Part shown: positions 7,066 to 14,987 of the stretch, one piece after another
Position numbering within the stretch: the stretch's first letter is position 1
Layout of the letters: each line of letters begins with the position of its first letter
Assembly (NCBI GenBank): GCA_029256345.1
Contig: JAQSYC010000015.1
Span: 1 to 16,150, forward strand
Direction of reading: 5' to 3'
DNA: 16,150 nt
DNA from: Clostridia bacterium
Lineage (GTDB): Bacteria; Bacillota; Clostridia; Lachnospirales; Cellulosilyticaceae
The notes under the pieces: model-generated
What the model was told of the DNA's origin: nothing
Databases searched by the model: none
What the model saw: only the letters and a program-made list of their open reading frames with translations
Translations under genes and position numbers: made by a program

Positions 7066-7271
7066 AAGAGGAACGCTATCTGGAGACTCCTCCGCAGGAT
7101 TTTTAGAAAAATCTTAGTGAAGGCTTTCATCTGGTTTTAGCCCTACTGTTTGAGCGCGCGCTGCCTTGTCTTTTCACCGGCTTGGGCGCGAGTTTAGGGC
7201 GTTAGATGAAAGTCCTGAACTTAGATTTTTCAAAAATCTGAGGACCAGAGGCGGAAGATAGGGTTCCTCTT
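7066..7271. repeat. 206-bp element built from two ~80-bp imperfect inverted repeats (MITE-like or structured RNA)
   Basis: Reading inward from both ends (7066-7145 on plus, 7271-7195 on minus), the two arms share AAGAGGAAC, CTATCT, GATTTTT/AAAAATCT, AG-x-TTTCATCT and GCCCTA in the same order with similar spacing. The outermost 16 positions differ at one. Each arm holds its own small hairpin (GATTTTT..AAAAATC). The centre (7146-7194) is GC-rich with GCGCGC and GGCGCG. The element is far more GC-rich than its surroundings and has no coding frame. No target-site duplication is obvious. It lies between the guaA terminator and the Fic remnant. Confidence 0.7.
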
Positions 7272-7338
7272 TGCGGCCCCATAGAACACCTTCTTTCTTT
7301 ACTTAATCTCATGATGCTTTTCCCTTAAGTCAACACTT

Positions 7339-7386
7339 AAAACAAAAAGCGTCCACAACCTTATCTCTATAAAGTCATAGCCGCTT
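7339..7386 (-). terminator. Intrinsic terminator of the guaB-guaA operon
   Basis: Arms 7374-7386 and 7347-7359 pair over 13 positions on the minus transcript with one mismatch and three wobbles. They begin AAGCG and end CGCTT, and the U-rich tail TTTGTTTT runs to 7339. The structure starts about 60 bases past the guaA stop. Confidence 0.65.
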
Positions 7387-7448
7387 CTTATATTAATTAT
7401 CTAATCTATGTGAGCTCCCACTAAAAAGCACAAGTTATCTTTAACTCG

Positions 7449-8990
7449 TTATTCAAACTCAATCGTAGCGGGTGGTTTTCCTGTGCAGTCATACATAACG
7501 CGGTTAACCCCTTTTACTTCATTTACAATTCTAGTTGTTACTTTTCCAAGAACTTCCCATGGAAGTTCTGCTGATTCTGCTGTCATAAAGTCACTTGTGG
7601 TTACCGCACGAAGTGCAATAGCATAATCATAAGTTCTTTCATCTCCCATGACACCTACTGAACGCATATTGGTAAGGGCTGCAAAGTACTGACCAATTTC
7701 TTTTGCGATGCCTGCTTTTGCGATTTCTTCGCGATAGATAAAGTCTGCATCTTGTACAATTTTTACTTTTTCTGGAGTCACATCACCAATGATTCTAATG
7801 CCGAGACCTGGACCTGGGAAAGGTTGCCTAAATACAAGGTATTCTGGAATATCTAGTTCTAAACCTGCCCTGCGCACTTCATCTTTAAATAAGAGACGTA
7901 ATGGCTCAATAATTTCTTTAAAGTCTACACAATCAGGCAGTCCACCTACATTATGGTGTGATTTAATGACCGCTGATTTACCAAGCCCACTTTCAATCAC
8001 ATCTGGATAAATGGTTCCTTGAACTAAGAAATCAACAGATCCAATTTTTTTAGCTTCTTCTTCGAATACACGAATAAATTCTTCACCAATGATTTTTCTT
8101 TTAGCTTCTGGCTCTTTGATGCCTTTTAATTTTTTATAAAATCTATCTTGTGCATTGACACGGATAAAGTTAAGGTCATAATGTCCTTCTGGACCAAATA
8201 CTGCTTCTACTTCATCCCCTTCATCTTTTCTAAGTAACCCATGGTCTACAAAGACACATGTAAGCTGTTTACCAATAGCTTTAGAGAGCATAACAGCTGC
8301 TACTGAAGAGTCTACTCCTCCTGATAAGGCACATAGCACTTTTCCATTACCTATCTTTTCACGAAGTGCCGTAATGCTTGTTTCTACGAAAGAATCCATT
8401 TTCCAGTCACCTGTGCATCCACAAACATTGTGAACAAAGTTTGAAAGCATCTTCATGCCTTCTTGTGTATGCATAACTTCTGGGTGGAATTGAACGGCAT
8501 AAAGTCCTTTTTCCTCATTCTCCATGCCAGCTACTGGACATACTGGCGTATGAGCTGTTACTGTGAAATTTGCTGGTGCTGTTTCAATATAATCTGTATG
8601 GCTCATCCAACAAATTGTAGTTGGTGATACCCCTTTAAATAATTTGGATCCAGCATTTATATTCACTTCCGTTTTACCATACTCACTTACTGGTGCAGTA
8701 ACTACTTTTCCTTCTAAAAGGTGTGCCATGAGCTGAGAACCATAGCAAATACCCAATATTGGAATATTTAATTCAAAAATGGCTTTGTCACAAAGTGGTG
8801 ACTCTTCACCATATACACTATTGGGACCGCCAGTAAAAATAATACCTTTTGGATTCATTTCTTTAATTTTATCTAAACCAATATTATAGGGATGTACTTC
8901 ACAATATACATTACTTTCTCTGACACGTCTTGCAATGAGCTGATTGTATTGTCCACCAAAGTCTAGAACTATAACTAGTTCATGTTTCAT
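7449..8990 (-). CDS. guaA: GMP synthase (glutamine-hydrolysing)
   Basis: It converts XMP to GMP using ATP and glutamine-derived ammonia in the cytoplasm, the last step of guanine nucleotide synthesis. At 513 aa it is full length. The N-terminal class I glutamine amidotransferase domain has its triad Cys82 (GICYGSQ), His169 and Glu171 (AVQFHPEV). The ATP-pyrophosphatase domain has the P-loop SGGVDSS (residues 223-229). The C-terminal dimerisation domain ends in the conserved KPPATIEFE. AAGGAGG lies 9 bases before the ATG. The gene follows guaB by 90 bases on the same strand, so the two consecutive pathway steps are made together. A U-tailed hairpin follows. Confidence 0.99.
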   Translation of the reverse strand: MKHELVIVLDFGGQYNQLIARRVRESNVYCEVHPYNIGLDKIKEMNPKGIIFTGGPNSVYGEESPLCDKAIFELNIPILGICYGSQLMAHLLEGKVVTAPVSEYGKTEVNINAGSKLFKGVSPTTICWMSHTDYIETAPANFTVTAHTPVCPVAGMENEEKGLYAVQFHPEVMHTQEGMKMLSNFVHNVCGCTGDWKMDSFVETSITALREKIGNGKVLCALSGGVDSSVAAVMLSKAIGKQLTCVFVDHGLLRKDEGDEVEAVFGPEGHYDLNFIRVNAQDRFYKKLKGIKEPEAKRKIIGEEFIRVFEEEAKKIGSVDFLVQGTIYPDVIESGLGKSAVIKSHHNVGGLPDCVDFKEIIEPLRLLFKDEVRRAGLELDIPEYLVFRQPFPGPGLGIRIIGDVTPEKVKIVQDADFIYREEIAKAGIAKEIGQYFAALTNMRSVGVMGDERTYDYAIALRAVTTSDFMTAESAELPWEVLGKVTTRIVNEVKGVNRVMYDCTGKPPATIEFE

Positions 8991-9017
8991 GCTGATAAGC
9001 CTCCTTATAATTGTGTG

Positions 9018-9048
9018 GTAGTGGTAGACACCGTGCCTACCACTACCT
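9018..9048 (-). repeat. Perfect 11-bp hairpin in the guaB-guaA intergenic region
   Basis: GGTAGTGGTAG (9018-9028) and CTACCACTACC (9038-9048) are exact inverted repeats around a 9-base loop that can pair a little further. No U-run follows, so it should not fully terminate. It may adjust guaA relative to guaB or mark an RNA processing site, or it may be a dispersed palindromic repeat. Confidence 0.7.
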
Positions 9049-9080
9049 CTATTTATCTATTTATTGGACGTTAAAGCCTA

Positions 9081-10535
9081 TTAATATTCTATGCTGTAGT
9101 TTGGTGCTTCTTTTGTAATGTGAATATCATGAGGATGGCTCTCTTTGAGTCCTGCACTTGTTATCTTAACAAAAACAGCTTTTTCTTGAAGTTCTTCAAT
9201 ACTAGCTGCTCCGGCATAACCCATACCAGCACGCAGACCTCCTATAAGCTGAAACACTGTATCAGATAAGTAACCTCTGTAAGCTACCCTACCTTCTACT
9301 CCTTCTGGAACAAGTTTTTTGGCATCACTTTGGAAATATCTGTCTTTGCTTCCTTTTTCCATCGCTGCTATAGAACCCATGCCGCGATAAACTTTGTATT
9401 TTCTACCTTGATAAAGTTCTATGGCTCCTGGACTTTCCTCACAGCCTGCAAGCATGGAGCCCATCATACAAACACTTGCTCCTACCCCAATAGCTTTTAC
9501 GATATCGCCTGAATATTTGATACCGCCATCTGCAATAATAGGTACGCCATAAGGTTTGGCTGCTATTGCACAGTCTTCTACTGCTGTAATCTGCGGTACA
9601 CCTACCCCAGCTACAACCCTTGTTGTACAAATGGAACCTGGTCCAATCCCTACTTTAACAGCATCTGCTCCAGCTTCAATAAGTGCAAGAGTTGCTTCCG
9701 CTGTTGCAACATTACCTGCTATCACCTGCAGCTCTGGATATCTCTCTTTTATTTTTCTAACTGTATCAATAACCCCTTGAGAATGTCCATGGGCTGTATC
9801 TACTGTGACAACATCTACTTTAACTGCCACTAGCGCATCTACTCTGTCTAATACGTCTCCGGTAACACCTACTGCTGCACCTGCCAAAAGTCTCCCTTGA
9901 GAATCTTTTGCAGAATGAGGATACATAATCGCCTTTTCAATATCTTTGATTGTGATAAGGCCCTTTAAGTTGCCTTCTCCATCAACTATAGGAAGCTTCT
10001 CAATACGATGATCTGAAAGAATCTGCTTAGCCTGAATAAGATCTGTTCCTTCTGATGCTGTAATAAGATTTTTACTGGTCATTACTTCTTTGATTTTACG
10101 GTTGTGGTTGGTTTCAAATCGAAGGTCACGGTTTGTTAGTATCCCTACCAATTTACTGCCTTCTGTAATAGGAACTCCTGATATTCTATATTTAGCCATA
10201 AGTTCATTGGCTTCATAGACATAATGCTCTGGAGATAAAAAGAATGGGTCCGTTATAACACCATTTTCCGAACGTTTGACTTTATCCACTTCGTCTGCCT
10301 GTTCTTTGATAGACATATTTTTATGGATAATACCTATCCCGCCTTGACGTGCGATAGCAACAGCCATATTGGCTTCCGTTACAGTATCCATCCCTGCACT
10401 CATAAGCGGAATATTTACCGTAAGATTTTTTGTAAGCTTTGTACTTAAAGTAACATCCTTGGGTAATACATTTGAATAATTAGGTACAAGTAGAATATCA
10501 TCAAATGTAATGCCCTCTTTTAATATTTTTGACAT
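9081..10535 (-). CDS. guaB: Inosine-5'-monophosphate dehydrogenase
   Basis: It oxidises IMP to XMP with NAD+, the committed step to guanine nucleotides, as a cytoplasmic tetramer. At 484 aa it is normal length. The TIM barrel begins GITFDDILLVPNYS and is interrupted by a CBS-domain pair at about residues 95-205. The catalytic loop is GPGSICTTR with the nucleophile Cys303. The NAD/IMP-site stretches VDTAHGH, IIADGGIKYSGD and the flap YRGMGSIAAM are present, and the C-terminus is normal. GGGAGG lies 7 bases before the ATG. It is the first gene of the operon with guaA. Confidence 0.99.
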   Translation of the reverse strand: MSKILKEGITFDDILLVPNYSNVLPKDVTLSTKLTKNLTVNIPLMSAGMDTVTEANMAVAIARQGGIGIIHKNMSIKEQADEVDKVKRSENGVITDPFFLSPEHYVYEANELMAKYRISGVPITEGSKLVGILTNRDLRFETNHNRKIKEVMTSKNLITASEGTDLIQAKQILSDHRIEKLPIVDGEGNLKGLITIKDIEKAIMYPHSAKDSQGRLLAGAAVGVTGDVLDRVDALVAVKVDVVTVDTAHGHSQGVIDTVRKIKERYPELQVIAGNVATAEATLALIEAGADAVKVGIGPGSICTTRVVAGVGVPQITAVEDCAIAAKPYGVPIIADGGIKYSGDIVKAIGVGASVCMMGSMLAGCEESPGAIELYQGRKYKVYRGMGSIAAMEKGSKDRYFQSDAKKLVPEGVEGRVAYRGYLSDTVFQLIGGLRAGMGYAGAASIEELQEKAVFVKITSAGLKESHPHDIHITKEAPNYSIEY

Positions 10536-10598
10536 GCCTTTGCCTCCCGAAGATATGTTGATAAACTTCTATTAAATGAAAAAGCGAACATTAAAATA

Positions 10599-10647
10599 AT
10601 TATATCAGTTTTTGTACACTTTATCATATCTATTTATAGATTGTCAA
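10599..10647 (-). promoter_or_regulatory. Promoter region of guaB
   Basis: A perfect extended -10 (TGA-TATAAT, 10599-10607 on the minus strand) lies about 65 bases before guaB. A perfect -35 hexamer TTGACA (10642-10647) lies too far away to serve that -10 (37-base gap). It would need a weak -10 of its own (GATAAA, 16-base spacing). Two start points are possible. A PurBox-like AAAAGCGAACATT (10580-10592, 12 of 13 to AWWWCCGAACWWT) overlaps the start region. Confidence 0.6.
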
Positions 10648-10718
10648 GATATCTATTTAATCCAAAAAATTATTGTTTATTTTGCCTTTTTCTCCAAAAA
10701 CTTATAACAAATCCCTGT

Positions 10719-10748
10719 AAAAAAATAAAGCTATAGGAACTATAGCTT
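10719..10748 (-). terminator. Strong intrinsic terminator after the small membrane-protein gene
   Basis: AAGCTATAG and CTATAGCTT are perfect 9-bp arms (10740-10748 and 10728-10736) with a 3-base loop, followed on the minus strand by a 7-U tract (10719-10725). The stem begins at the stop codon. Confidence 0.9.
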
Positions 10749-11256
10749 ATATTTTTTTGAAAACCTTGTGAGGTGCTTGTTTGTGGAGATTATTTAAAAA
10801 AGTTTCGTTTGGCGTAATAAGTACTTTGTAAATCGCACTATCTTTTGAAACAATAATACCATAAGTGTCTGCACCATTATTGCCATCACTGGCATTAATA
10901 ACCTTGGCATTTTTCGTTAGTTGGTCTTTGCGGTTGGTATCTTGAATACTTGCCATGATTTCTATTGACTTCATATCAATAGTAATGACTCTTTTACGTT
11001 TTGATTTGTTATAGATAACGTCAATATCCAACTCATTATTCGTTAAAATATATTCGTACTCCTTATTAAATCTATTAAAAAAAGTCATCGCTCCAAATAA
11101 TACAATCAAAATAATAACCGGGCCTATAAAAGATCCACCAAAAGCAAATGCTAAACAGACAATAACAGCTGATGCTGCTATAATACCAGCTTGTGTGAGA
11201 TTGTCTACAGAAGATTTCTTTTGTTTGATAAGATATTCTTTAAAAATATCTGCCAT
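10747..11256 (-). CDS. Small membrane protein, probably DUF6106 family
   Basis: The function is unknown. The 169-aa protein has a short cytoplasmic N-terminus (MADIFKEYLIKQKK), two close hydrophobic helices at about residues 23-40 and 44-63, and a soluble C-terminal domain starting with the motif YEYILTNNELDIDVI and a basic SKRKRV stretch. The YEYxLTNxELDID pattern and size match clostridial DUF6106 proteins as I remember them. The chosen start is ATG at 11256 with AAGGA 8 bases upstream; an in-frame ATG three codons earlier (11265) overlaps that site. It is divergent from uppP, with a possible promoter TTGAAA (11324-11329), 17 bases, TATTTT, and it is closed by a strong terminator, so it is probably monocistronic. 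Confidence 0.75.
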   Translation of the reverse strand: MADIFKEYLIKQKKSSVDNLTQAGIIAASAVIVCLAFAFGGSFIGPVIILIVLFGAMTFFNRFNKEYEYILTNNELDIDVIYNKSKRKRVITIDMKSIEIMASIQDTNRKDQLTKNAKVINASDGNNGADTYGIIVSKDSAIYKVLITPNETFLNNLHKQAPHKVFKKI

Positions 11257-11365
11257 AGTACACATCCTTTCTGTTGAATTTTATAGATTTACTTATATTA
11301 AAAATACTATAAAATGGCTTGTTTTTCAACATCTATTGGATTTTATTTTCTATTTATAGACATAG

Positions 11366-11374
11366 TGCTATAAT
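11366..11374 (+). promoter_or_regulatory. Extended -10 promoter of uppP
   Basis: TGC-TATAAT is a perfect extended -10 about 90 bases before the uppP start; no good -35 is seen. The leader then contains an 8-bp inverted repeat, TACAGCTT (11388-11395) / AAGCTGTA (11416-11423), with a 20-base loop. Confidence 0.6.
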
Positions 11375-11460
11375 AAGGTCATAATCATACAGCTTGTTTT
11401 CATACACTAATGATAAAGCTGTACCATAAAAATGAAGCGTTACGCAGGAGGGATAGTGCA

Positions 11461-12306
11461 TTGGATTTATTATTTGCTTTAAAAGCAGCTGTACTTGGGG
11501 TTATAGAAGGTATTACAGAGTTTTTGCCGGTATCTTCTACAGGCCATCTTATTATTTTTTCTAATCTTATCGGATTTTATGACAAGACCAATAAAGCTTA
11601 TGTGGATATGTTTAACATGGTTATTCAGCTCGGGGCTATATTGGCTGTGGTTGTCCTTTATCGTAATAAAATTATAGATACTCTTAAAAATTTATTGCCT
11701 TCTAAAACTACCCCTTTTATAAAAAGCGGTCTCTATTTTTGGAGTATGATTGTTATATCCTGTATCCCAGCGGGTCTGATTGGCATCAAATACCACTCCC
11801 TTATTAAAGAAAAACTTTTTAATCCTCTTACGGTAGCCTGTGCATTATTTGTAGGTGGCCTGTGGATGCTGTATGCCGAAAGCAAACTCCGTGTCAAACA
11901 TCATCGTTCTTTTGCTGATACGTCTATCACCCCTTGGCAAGCACTGATTATTGGTGCTTTTCAGGTTTTATCTATTATTCCAGGCATGTCCCGGTCTGCT
12001 TCTACTATTATAGGAGGATGGGTGGCTGGGTTTTCTACAGTGGCTGCCGCTGAATATTCTTTTTTTCTTGCCATCCCTGTTATGTTTGGCGAAAGTCTAT
12101 TGAATGTCCTGGAAATGAAAGCACAACTATCTGGTATGGAATGGTTTTCTTTAGCTATAGGGTTTATTGTGTCCTTTATTGTTGCACTACTTGTTATCGA
12201 TTCTTTCATTACCTTTTTAAAGAAAAAACCGCTTAGAGTTTTTGCCATTTATCGTATTGTTTTTGCTTTTGTAGTTTTGATGTGTGGCGCTTTTGGTTTA
12301 TTTTAA
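11461..12306 (+). CDS. uppP: Undecaprenyl-diphosphate phosphatase (BacA type)
   Basis: This integral membrane enzyme removes a phosphate from undecaprenyl diphosphate to recycle the lipid carrier for peptidoglycan and wall polymers; extra activity gives bacitracin resistance. The two signature regions are clear: EGITEFLPVSSTGH (residues 16-29) and PGMSRSASTIIGG. Several hydrophobic helices cover the rest. The start is TTG at 11461 (281 aa): AGGAGGG sits 8 bases ahead, and the protein then begins MDLLFALKAA as in relatives. An ATG 17 codons upstream (11410) would add an unlikely charged tail and has no ribosome site. It is the only plus-strand gene here, convergent with the chemotaxis gene across a shared hairpin. 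Confidence 0.97.
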   Translation: MDLLFALKAAVLGVIEGITEFLPVSSTGHLIIFSNLIGFYDKTNKAYVDMFNMVIQLGAILAVVVLYRNKIIDTLKNLLPSKTTPFIKSGLYFWSMIVISCIPAGLIGIKYHSLIKEKLFNPLTVACALFVGGLWMLYAESKLRVKHHRSFADTSITPWQALIIGAFQVLSIIPGMSRSASTIIGGWVAGFSTVAAAEYSFFLAIPVMFGESLLNVLEMKAQLSGMEWFSLAIGFIVSFIVALLVIDSFITFLKKKPLRVFAIYRIVFAFVVLMCGAFGLF

Positions 12307-12346
12307 ATAATAAAGGTCGTCATACGACGACCTTTATTATTTAAAA
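12301..12346. terminator. Bidirectional terminator: perfect 21-bp inverted repeat
   Basis: Arms 12301-12321 and 12326-12346 are exact complements with the loop ATAC. The GC core GGTCGTC/GACGACC is flanked by A- and T-rich ends, so a U-rich tail is produced in both directions. The uppP stop codon lies in the left arm, and the convergent chemotaxis gene ends 6 bases beyond the right arm. Confidence 0.95.
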
Positions 12347-12352
12347 TTTAAT

Positions 12353-14533
12353 CTATTCAAATTTAGCATAGGTTGCTCTAAGTTCCAATACACTGTTAGA
12401 TAGTTCTTTAGTCATTATACTAATTTCTTCTGCATAATGGGTCTGCTGTTCACTTTCAGCATTAACCTCTTCTGTAACACTTACTGATTGTTCAACTATA
12501 CCTATTAATTCTGACATTCTTTGCAAAATATCTTCTTTTTGCGTAAATACTTGATTGAGCGTATGATGTGCCTCATTAATCTCCCCATCTACACTTTGCA
12601 TTTGGTCATATATATCATTAAAGATACTAATTGTATCATTAACAATAGGGACTTGTCCGTCAAATACTTTAATGGCTTTTTTAACTTCCACTAATGTGGA
12701 CTCTTTTTGAGTATTTATATTCTTTAATATATCTTCTATTCCCCCTATAGCATCTTTTGTTTTAGAGGATAATTTTCTTACTTCTTCTGCTACAACTGCA
12801 AAACCTTTTCCTGCTTCTCCAGCCCTTGCAGCTTCGATTGCTGCATTTAAGGCAAGTAAATTAGTTTGATTATTAATTGCTTTTATCATATTGATAATAT
12901 TATCAATATGGCTTGCCTCCGCACCTAATATCTCAACCTGTTTGCTAATCTCATGGCTAATCTGTATCGTATCTTGGGATTGTTTAGAAAGATTATCTAG
13001 TTTCGACTTGCTTCCTTCACTTATATTCATTGTCGCTTTAGAAGAGGATCTGATGCTGTTCATCTTGTTAATAACATGATTAACCCCATCTGATAACTCT
13101 CCAATAACAGTAACTGAATGCTGTATTTGTGAGTTTTGTTCCTGTGCACCTTCTGTAATCACTTGTATTGCTTTTTCTACTTCCGCAGATGATGTAGCTG
13201 TATGCTCAGCCACTTGCTCCAGTCTGGCAGTGTTTTCCTCCACTGCTGAAGTCACAGTTTTTGCATTATTTATAAGCCCTTTGAGTGTTGTCATCATGTT
13301 GATGAATCCAACTGCCAGCATAGATGTTTCTGCATTAGATATATGAACTTCTTTTTTAAAAGAGGCCTCTACATTTAAATGTCCCTGTTCTATCTCCCCC
13401 ATATATGAAGCAATTGTTTTAATAGGTTTTGTAATTCTTTTTCCTAAGATAATACTTATTAAAATACTCACGAGTGCACACAATATAAGAATAATGATAA
13501 TAAAGCTAATCGTACTGTTGTAATCTTTTTTAATAACACTAGAAGGTGCATCTATAATGATATGCCAGCCGTTAGCTAATCCACCAGAGCTTATTAAACC
13601 TTTTGAAGTTAGTGTTGTATAGGCTTCTTCTGTACTCTTACTCATTATCTCTTTGTATTTTGCATCCTGCTCAGTCATATCACTCCCTATAAGTTCAGGA
13701 TCATTGGCCAAAACGATACGGCCGTTATGATCAATCACTATAATTGGGATACTTGTGTCTATTGTCGCTAAATTAATTACTTCTTTAAATGCAAGGGAGT
13801 CAAGGGAGCATATCAGTATGGCCTCCTCATTATCTCTTAGTCGACTGGCTAAATAAATTTGTGTCTCACCCTCTTGAAGTGTACAAAGCCATTTTTTATC
13901 TGATCCATTTAGAGCAGTAAGCTGGCTATAAAAGGCTTCGTCTGTCAGTGTTGTATCAAATGCTGCTGTTTCCATCAACGTAGTGTATTTAATTTCTTTA
14001 CCTACGACTATCGTTATATCTTTAATCGTATCATAGGTGGATTGGACTGAAAGTGTCTTATCATTCATAGCTTTCTTTAACTCAGTTATTTCCTCTTGTG
14101 TAAGCAGGTCATAGTCCTTAGTATACTTTGAAAAGGCTGGATTTACCGTTAATCCAGCAATAACTACATCTGCATTCTTAATAAAATAGTTTGTATTATA
14201 AAGCAGCTGATCAATAACCTTTTGTGAATAAGCTCCTAATGTATTTTCCAATGATTTATTAGTGCCTCTGATATTCACTGTAGTTATAATAATGCAAGGA
14301 ATAAGACTGATAGCAAGAAATATGCCTATAAGCTGATTTAACAGACTGATATGTCCTTTGGATGAGTCAGCTTTTTTTATATTGTTAAATATTGTTTTAA
14401 TTCTATCTAATTTAAATTTGTGATATCCTTGAGATTCTTTAATAGTCTTTGGTTCTTTTAACTTTTTTGCAATTTTAGGTAACTTGAGTATTTTTTTATT
14501 TTTACGATTTGTATCTGCGGTTTTATATTTCAA
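12353..14533 (-). CDS. Methyl-accepting chemotaxis protein, c-di-GMP riboswitch controlled
   Basis: This transmembrane chemoreceptor signals to CheA/CheW; 726 aa. Order: a Lys-rich cytoplasmic tail (1-60), TM1 (about 63-88), an extracellular sensor of Cache type (about 90-340, with IPIIVIDHNGRIVLAND and a WHIIIDAP end), TM2 (about 342-364), HAMP (about 365-420), then a long coiled-coil signalling domain. The hairpin tip reads NAAIEAARAGEAGKGFAVVA near residues 563-582. The start is TTG at 14533, fixed by AGGAGG 8 bases ahead; no nearby ATG competes. It has a good promoter, a c-di-GMP-I aptamer and an intrinsic terminator in its leader, so expression depends on c-di-GMP level. The ligand of the sensor is unknown. 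The long charged N-terminal tail is unusual for this class. Confidence 0.97.
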   Translation of the reverse strand: MKYKTADTNRKNKKILKLPKIAKKLKEPKTIKESQGYHKFKLDRIKTIFNNIKKADSSKGHISLLNQLIGIFLAISLIPCIIITTVNIRGTNKSLENTLGAYSQKVIDQLLYNTNYFIKNADVVIAGLTVNPAFSKYTKDYDLLTQEEITELKKAMNDKTLSVQSTYDTIKDITIVVGKEIKYTTLMETAAFDTTLTDEAFYSQLTALNGSDKKWLCTLQEGETQIYLASRLRDNEEAILICSLDSLAFKEVINLATIDTSIPIIVIDHNGRIVLANDPELIGSDMTEQDAKYKEIMSKSTEEAYTTLTSKGLISSGGLANGWHIIIDAPSSVIKKDYNSTISFIIIILILCALVSILISIILGKRITKPIKTIASYMGEIEQGHLNVEASFKKEVHISNAETSMLAVGFINMMTTLKGLINNAKTVTSAVEENTARLEQVAEHTATSSAEVEKAIQVITEGAQEQNSQIQHSVTVIGELSDGVNHVINKMNSIRSSSKATMNISEGSKSKLDNLSKQSQDTIQISHEISKQVEILGAEASHIDNIINMIKAINNQTNLLALNAAIEAARAGEAGKGFAVVAEEVRKLSSKTKDAIGGIEDILKNINTQKESTLVEVKKAIKVFDGQVPIVNDTISIFNDIYDQMQSVDGEINEAHHTLNQVFTQKEDILQRMSELIGIVEQSVSVTEEVNAESEQQTHYAEEISIMTKELSNSVLELRATYAKFE

Positions 14534-14681
14534 TAGTATTTCCTCCTAGGTAATAATTTACATTTTAGTATTTTATATGGCATAAAAATGTACTTTATCT
14601 CAAATTTTCTCCTTTCCCTACGCTTTACACTCCTTAAGATTTATTATCCGCAAATCACGTTTTCGTGGGTACAATAATTCT

Positions 14682-14716
14682 AAAAAAATAAAACCACAGT
14701 ATCATACCATGGTTTT
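14682..14716 (-). terminator. Riboswitch expression-platform terminator
   Basis: AAAACCA (minus, 14716-14710) pairs with TGGTTTT (14696-14690). The stem is extended by two wobble pairs and GU/AC to about 11 bp, and is followed by T then T-rich sequence including 7 U (14682-14688). It lies about 20 bases after the aptamer and 150 before the chemoreceptor start. From here to 14534 I see only leader: a CACG-TTTT-CGTG hairpin (14656-14667) and the ribosome site. Confidence 0.88.
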
Positions 14717-14735
14717 ACAATCCAAAATTATATAC

Positions 14736-14812
14736 ATGGCAACCCGACTATCTTAGTCATTAGACCTTAGACTCGTAGCTTTGCGTCTCTACCTTTCGAT
14801 AGATTTGCCTTT
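14736..14812 (-). ncRNA. Cyclic di-GMP-I riboswitch aptamer (GEMM)
   Basis: The minus strand carries the class signature in order: AAGGCAAA, a stem capped by the GAAA tetraloop (CTATCGAAAGGTAG), GACGCAAAGC, then CTAAG, a second hairpin, and the closing TCGGGTTGCC that pairs with GGCAA. The GAAA tetraloop and its GC-rich receptor arrangement are as in known members. It sits between a consensus promoter and a terminator, so the bound second messenger should change read-through into the chemoreceptor gene. Whether c-di-GMP turns the gene on or off cannot be decided without folding the leader. Confidence 0.95.
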
Positions 14813-14849
14813 AAAACAAGTTATAATATCTATTCAGTTTTTAAAAATC

Positions 14850-14872
14850 CACAATTATAAAAGAATATTGTG
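14850..14872 (-). repeat. Small hairpin in the 5' leader upstream of the aptamer
   Basis: CACAAT and ATTGTG (14850-14855, 14867-14872) form a 6-bp inverted repeat with an 11-base loop, followed on the minus strand by GATTTTT. It lies between the promoter and the riboswitch. It could be a weak extra pause site or terminator; the support is modest. Confidence 0.4.
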
Positions 14873-14882
14873 TCATATGTGA

Positions 14883-14912
14883 ATTATATAATATTATACA
14901 TTATTATGTCAA
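14883..14912 (-). promoter_or_regulatory. Consensus sigma-A promoter of the riboswitch-chemoreceptor transcript
   Basis: TTGACA (14907-14912) and TATAAT (14883-14888) both match consensus perfectly, with an 18-base spacer. Transcription would begin near 14876, about 65 bases before the aptamer. Confidence 0.85.
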
Positions 14913-14987
14913 TACCTGTATGTTAGAAATGCTTTTTCTATTCTGAAATTGTCGAATAAAATATAATATTATACTTTAATAAATAAT

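Noticed and set aside
7066..7271. 6S RNA or another standard housekeeping RNA
   Set aside because: The length and hairpin outline fit loosely, but each arm has its own internal hairpin, the core is GCGCGC-rich, and I see no 6S-type central bubble consensus or clear promoter and terminator for it.
7066..7271. Target-site duplication flanking the inverted-repeat element
   Set aside because: Bases just outside the two arms (GCT before, TGC after) are not direct repeats, so insertion by a transposase is not demonstrated.
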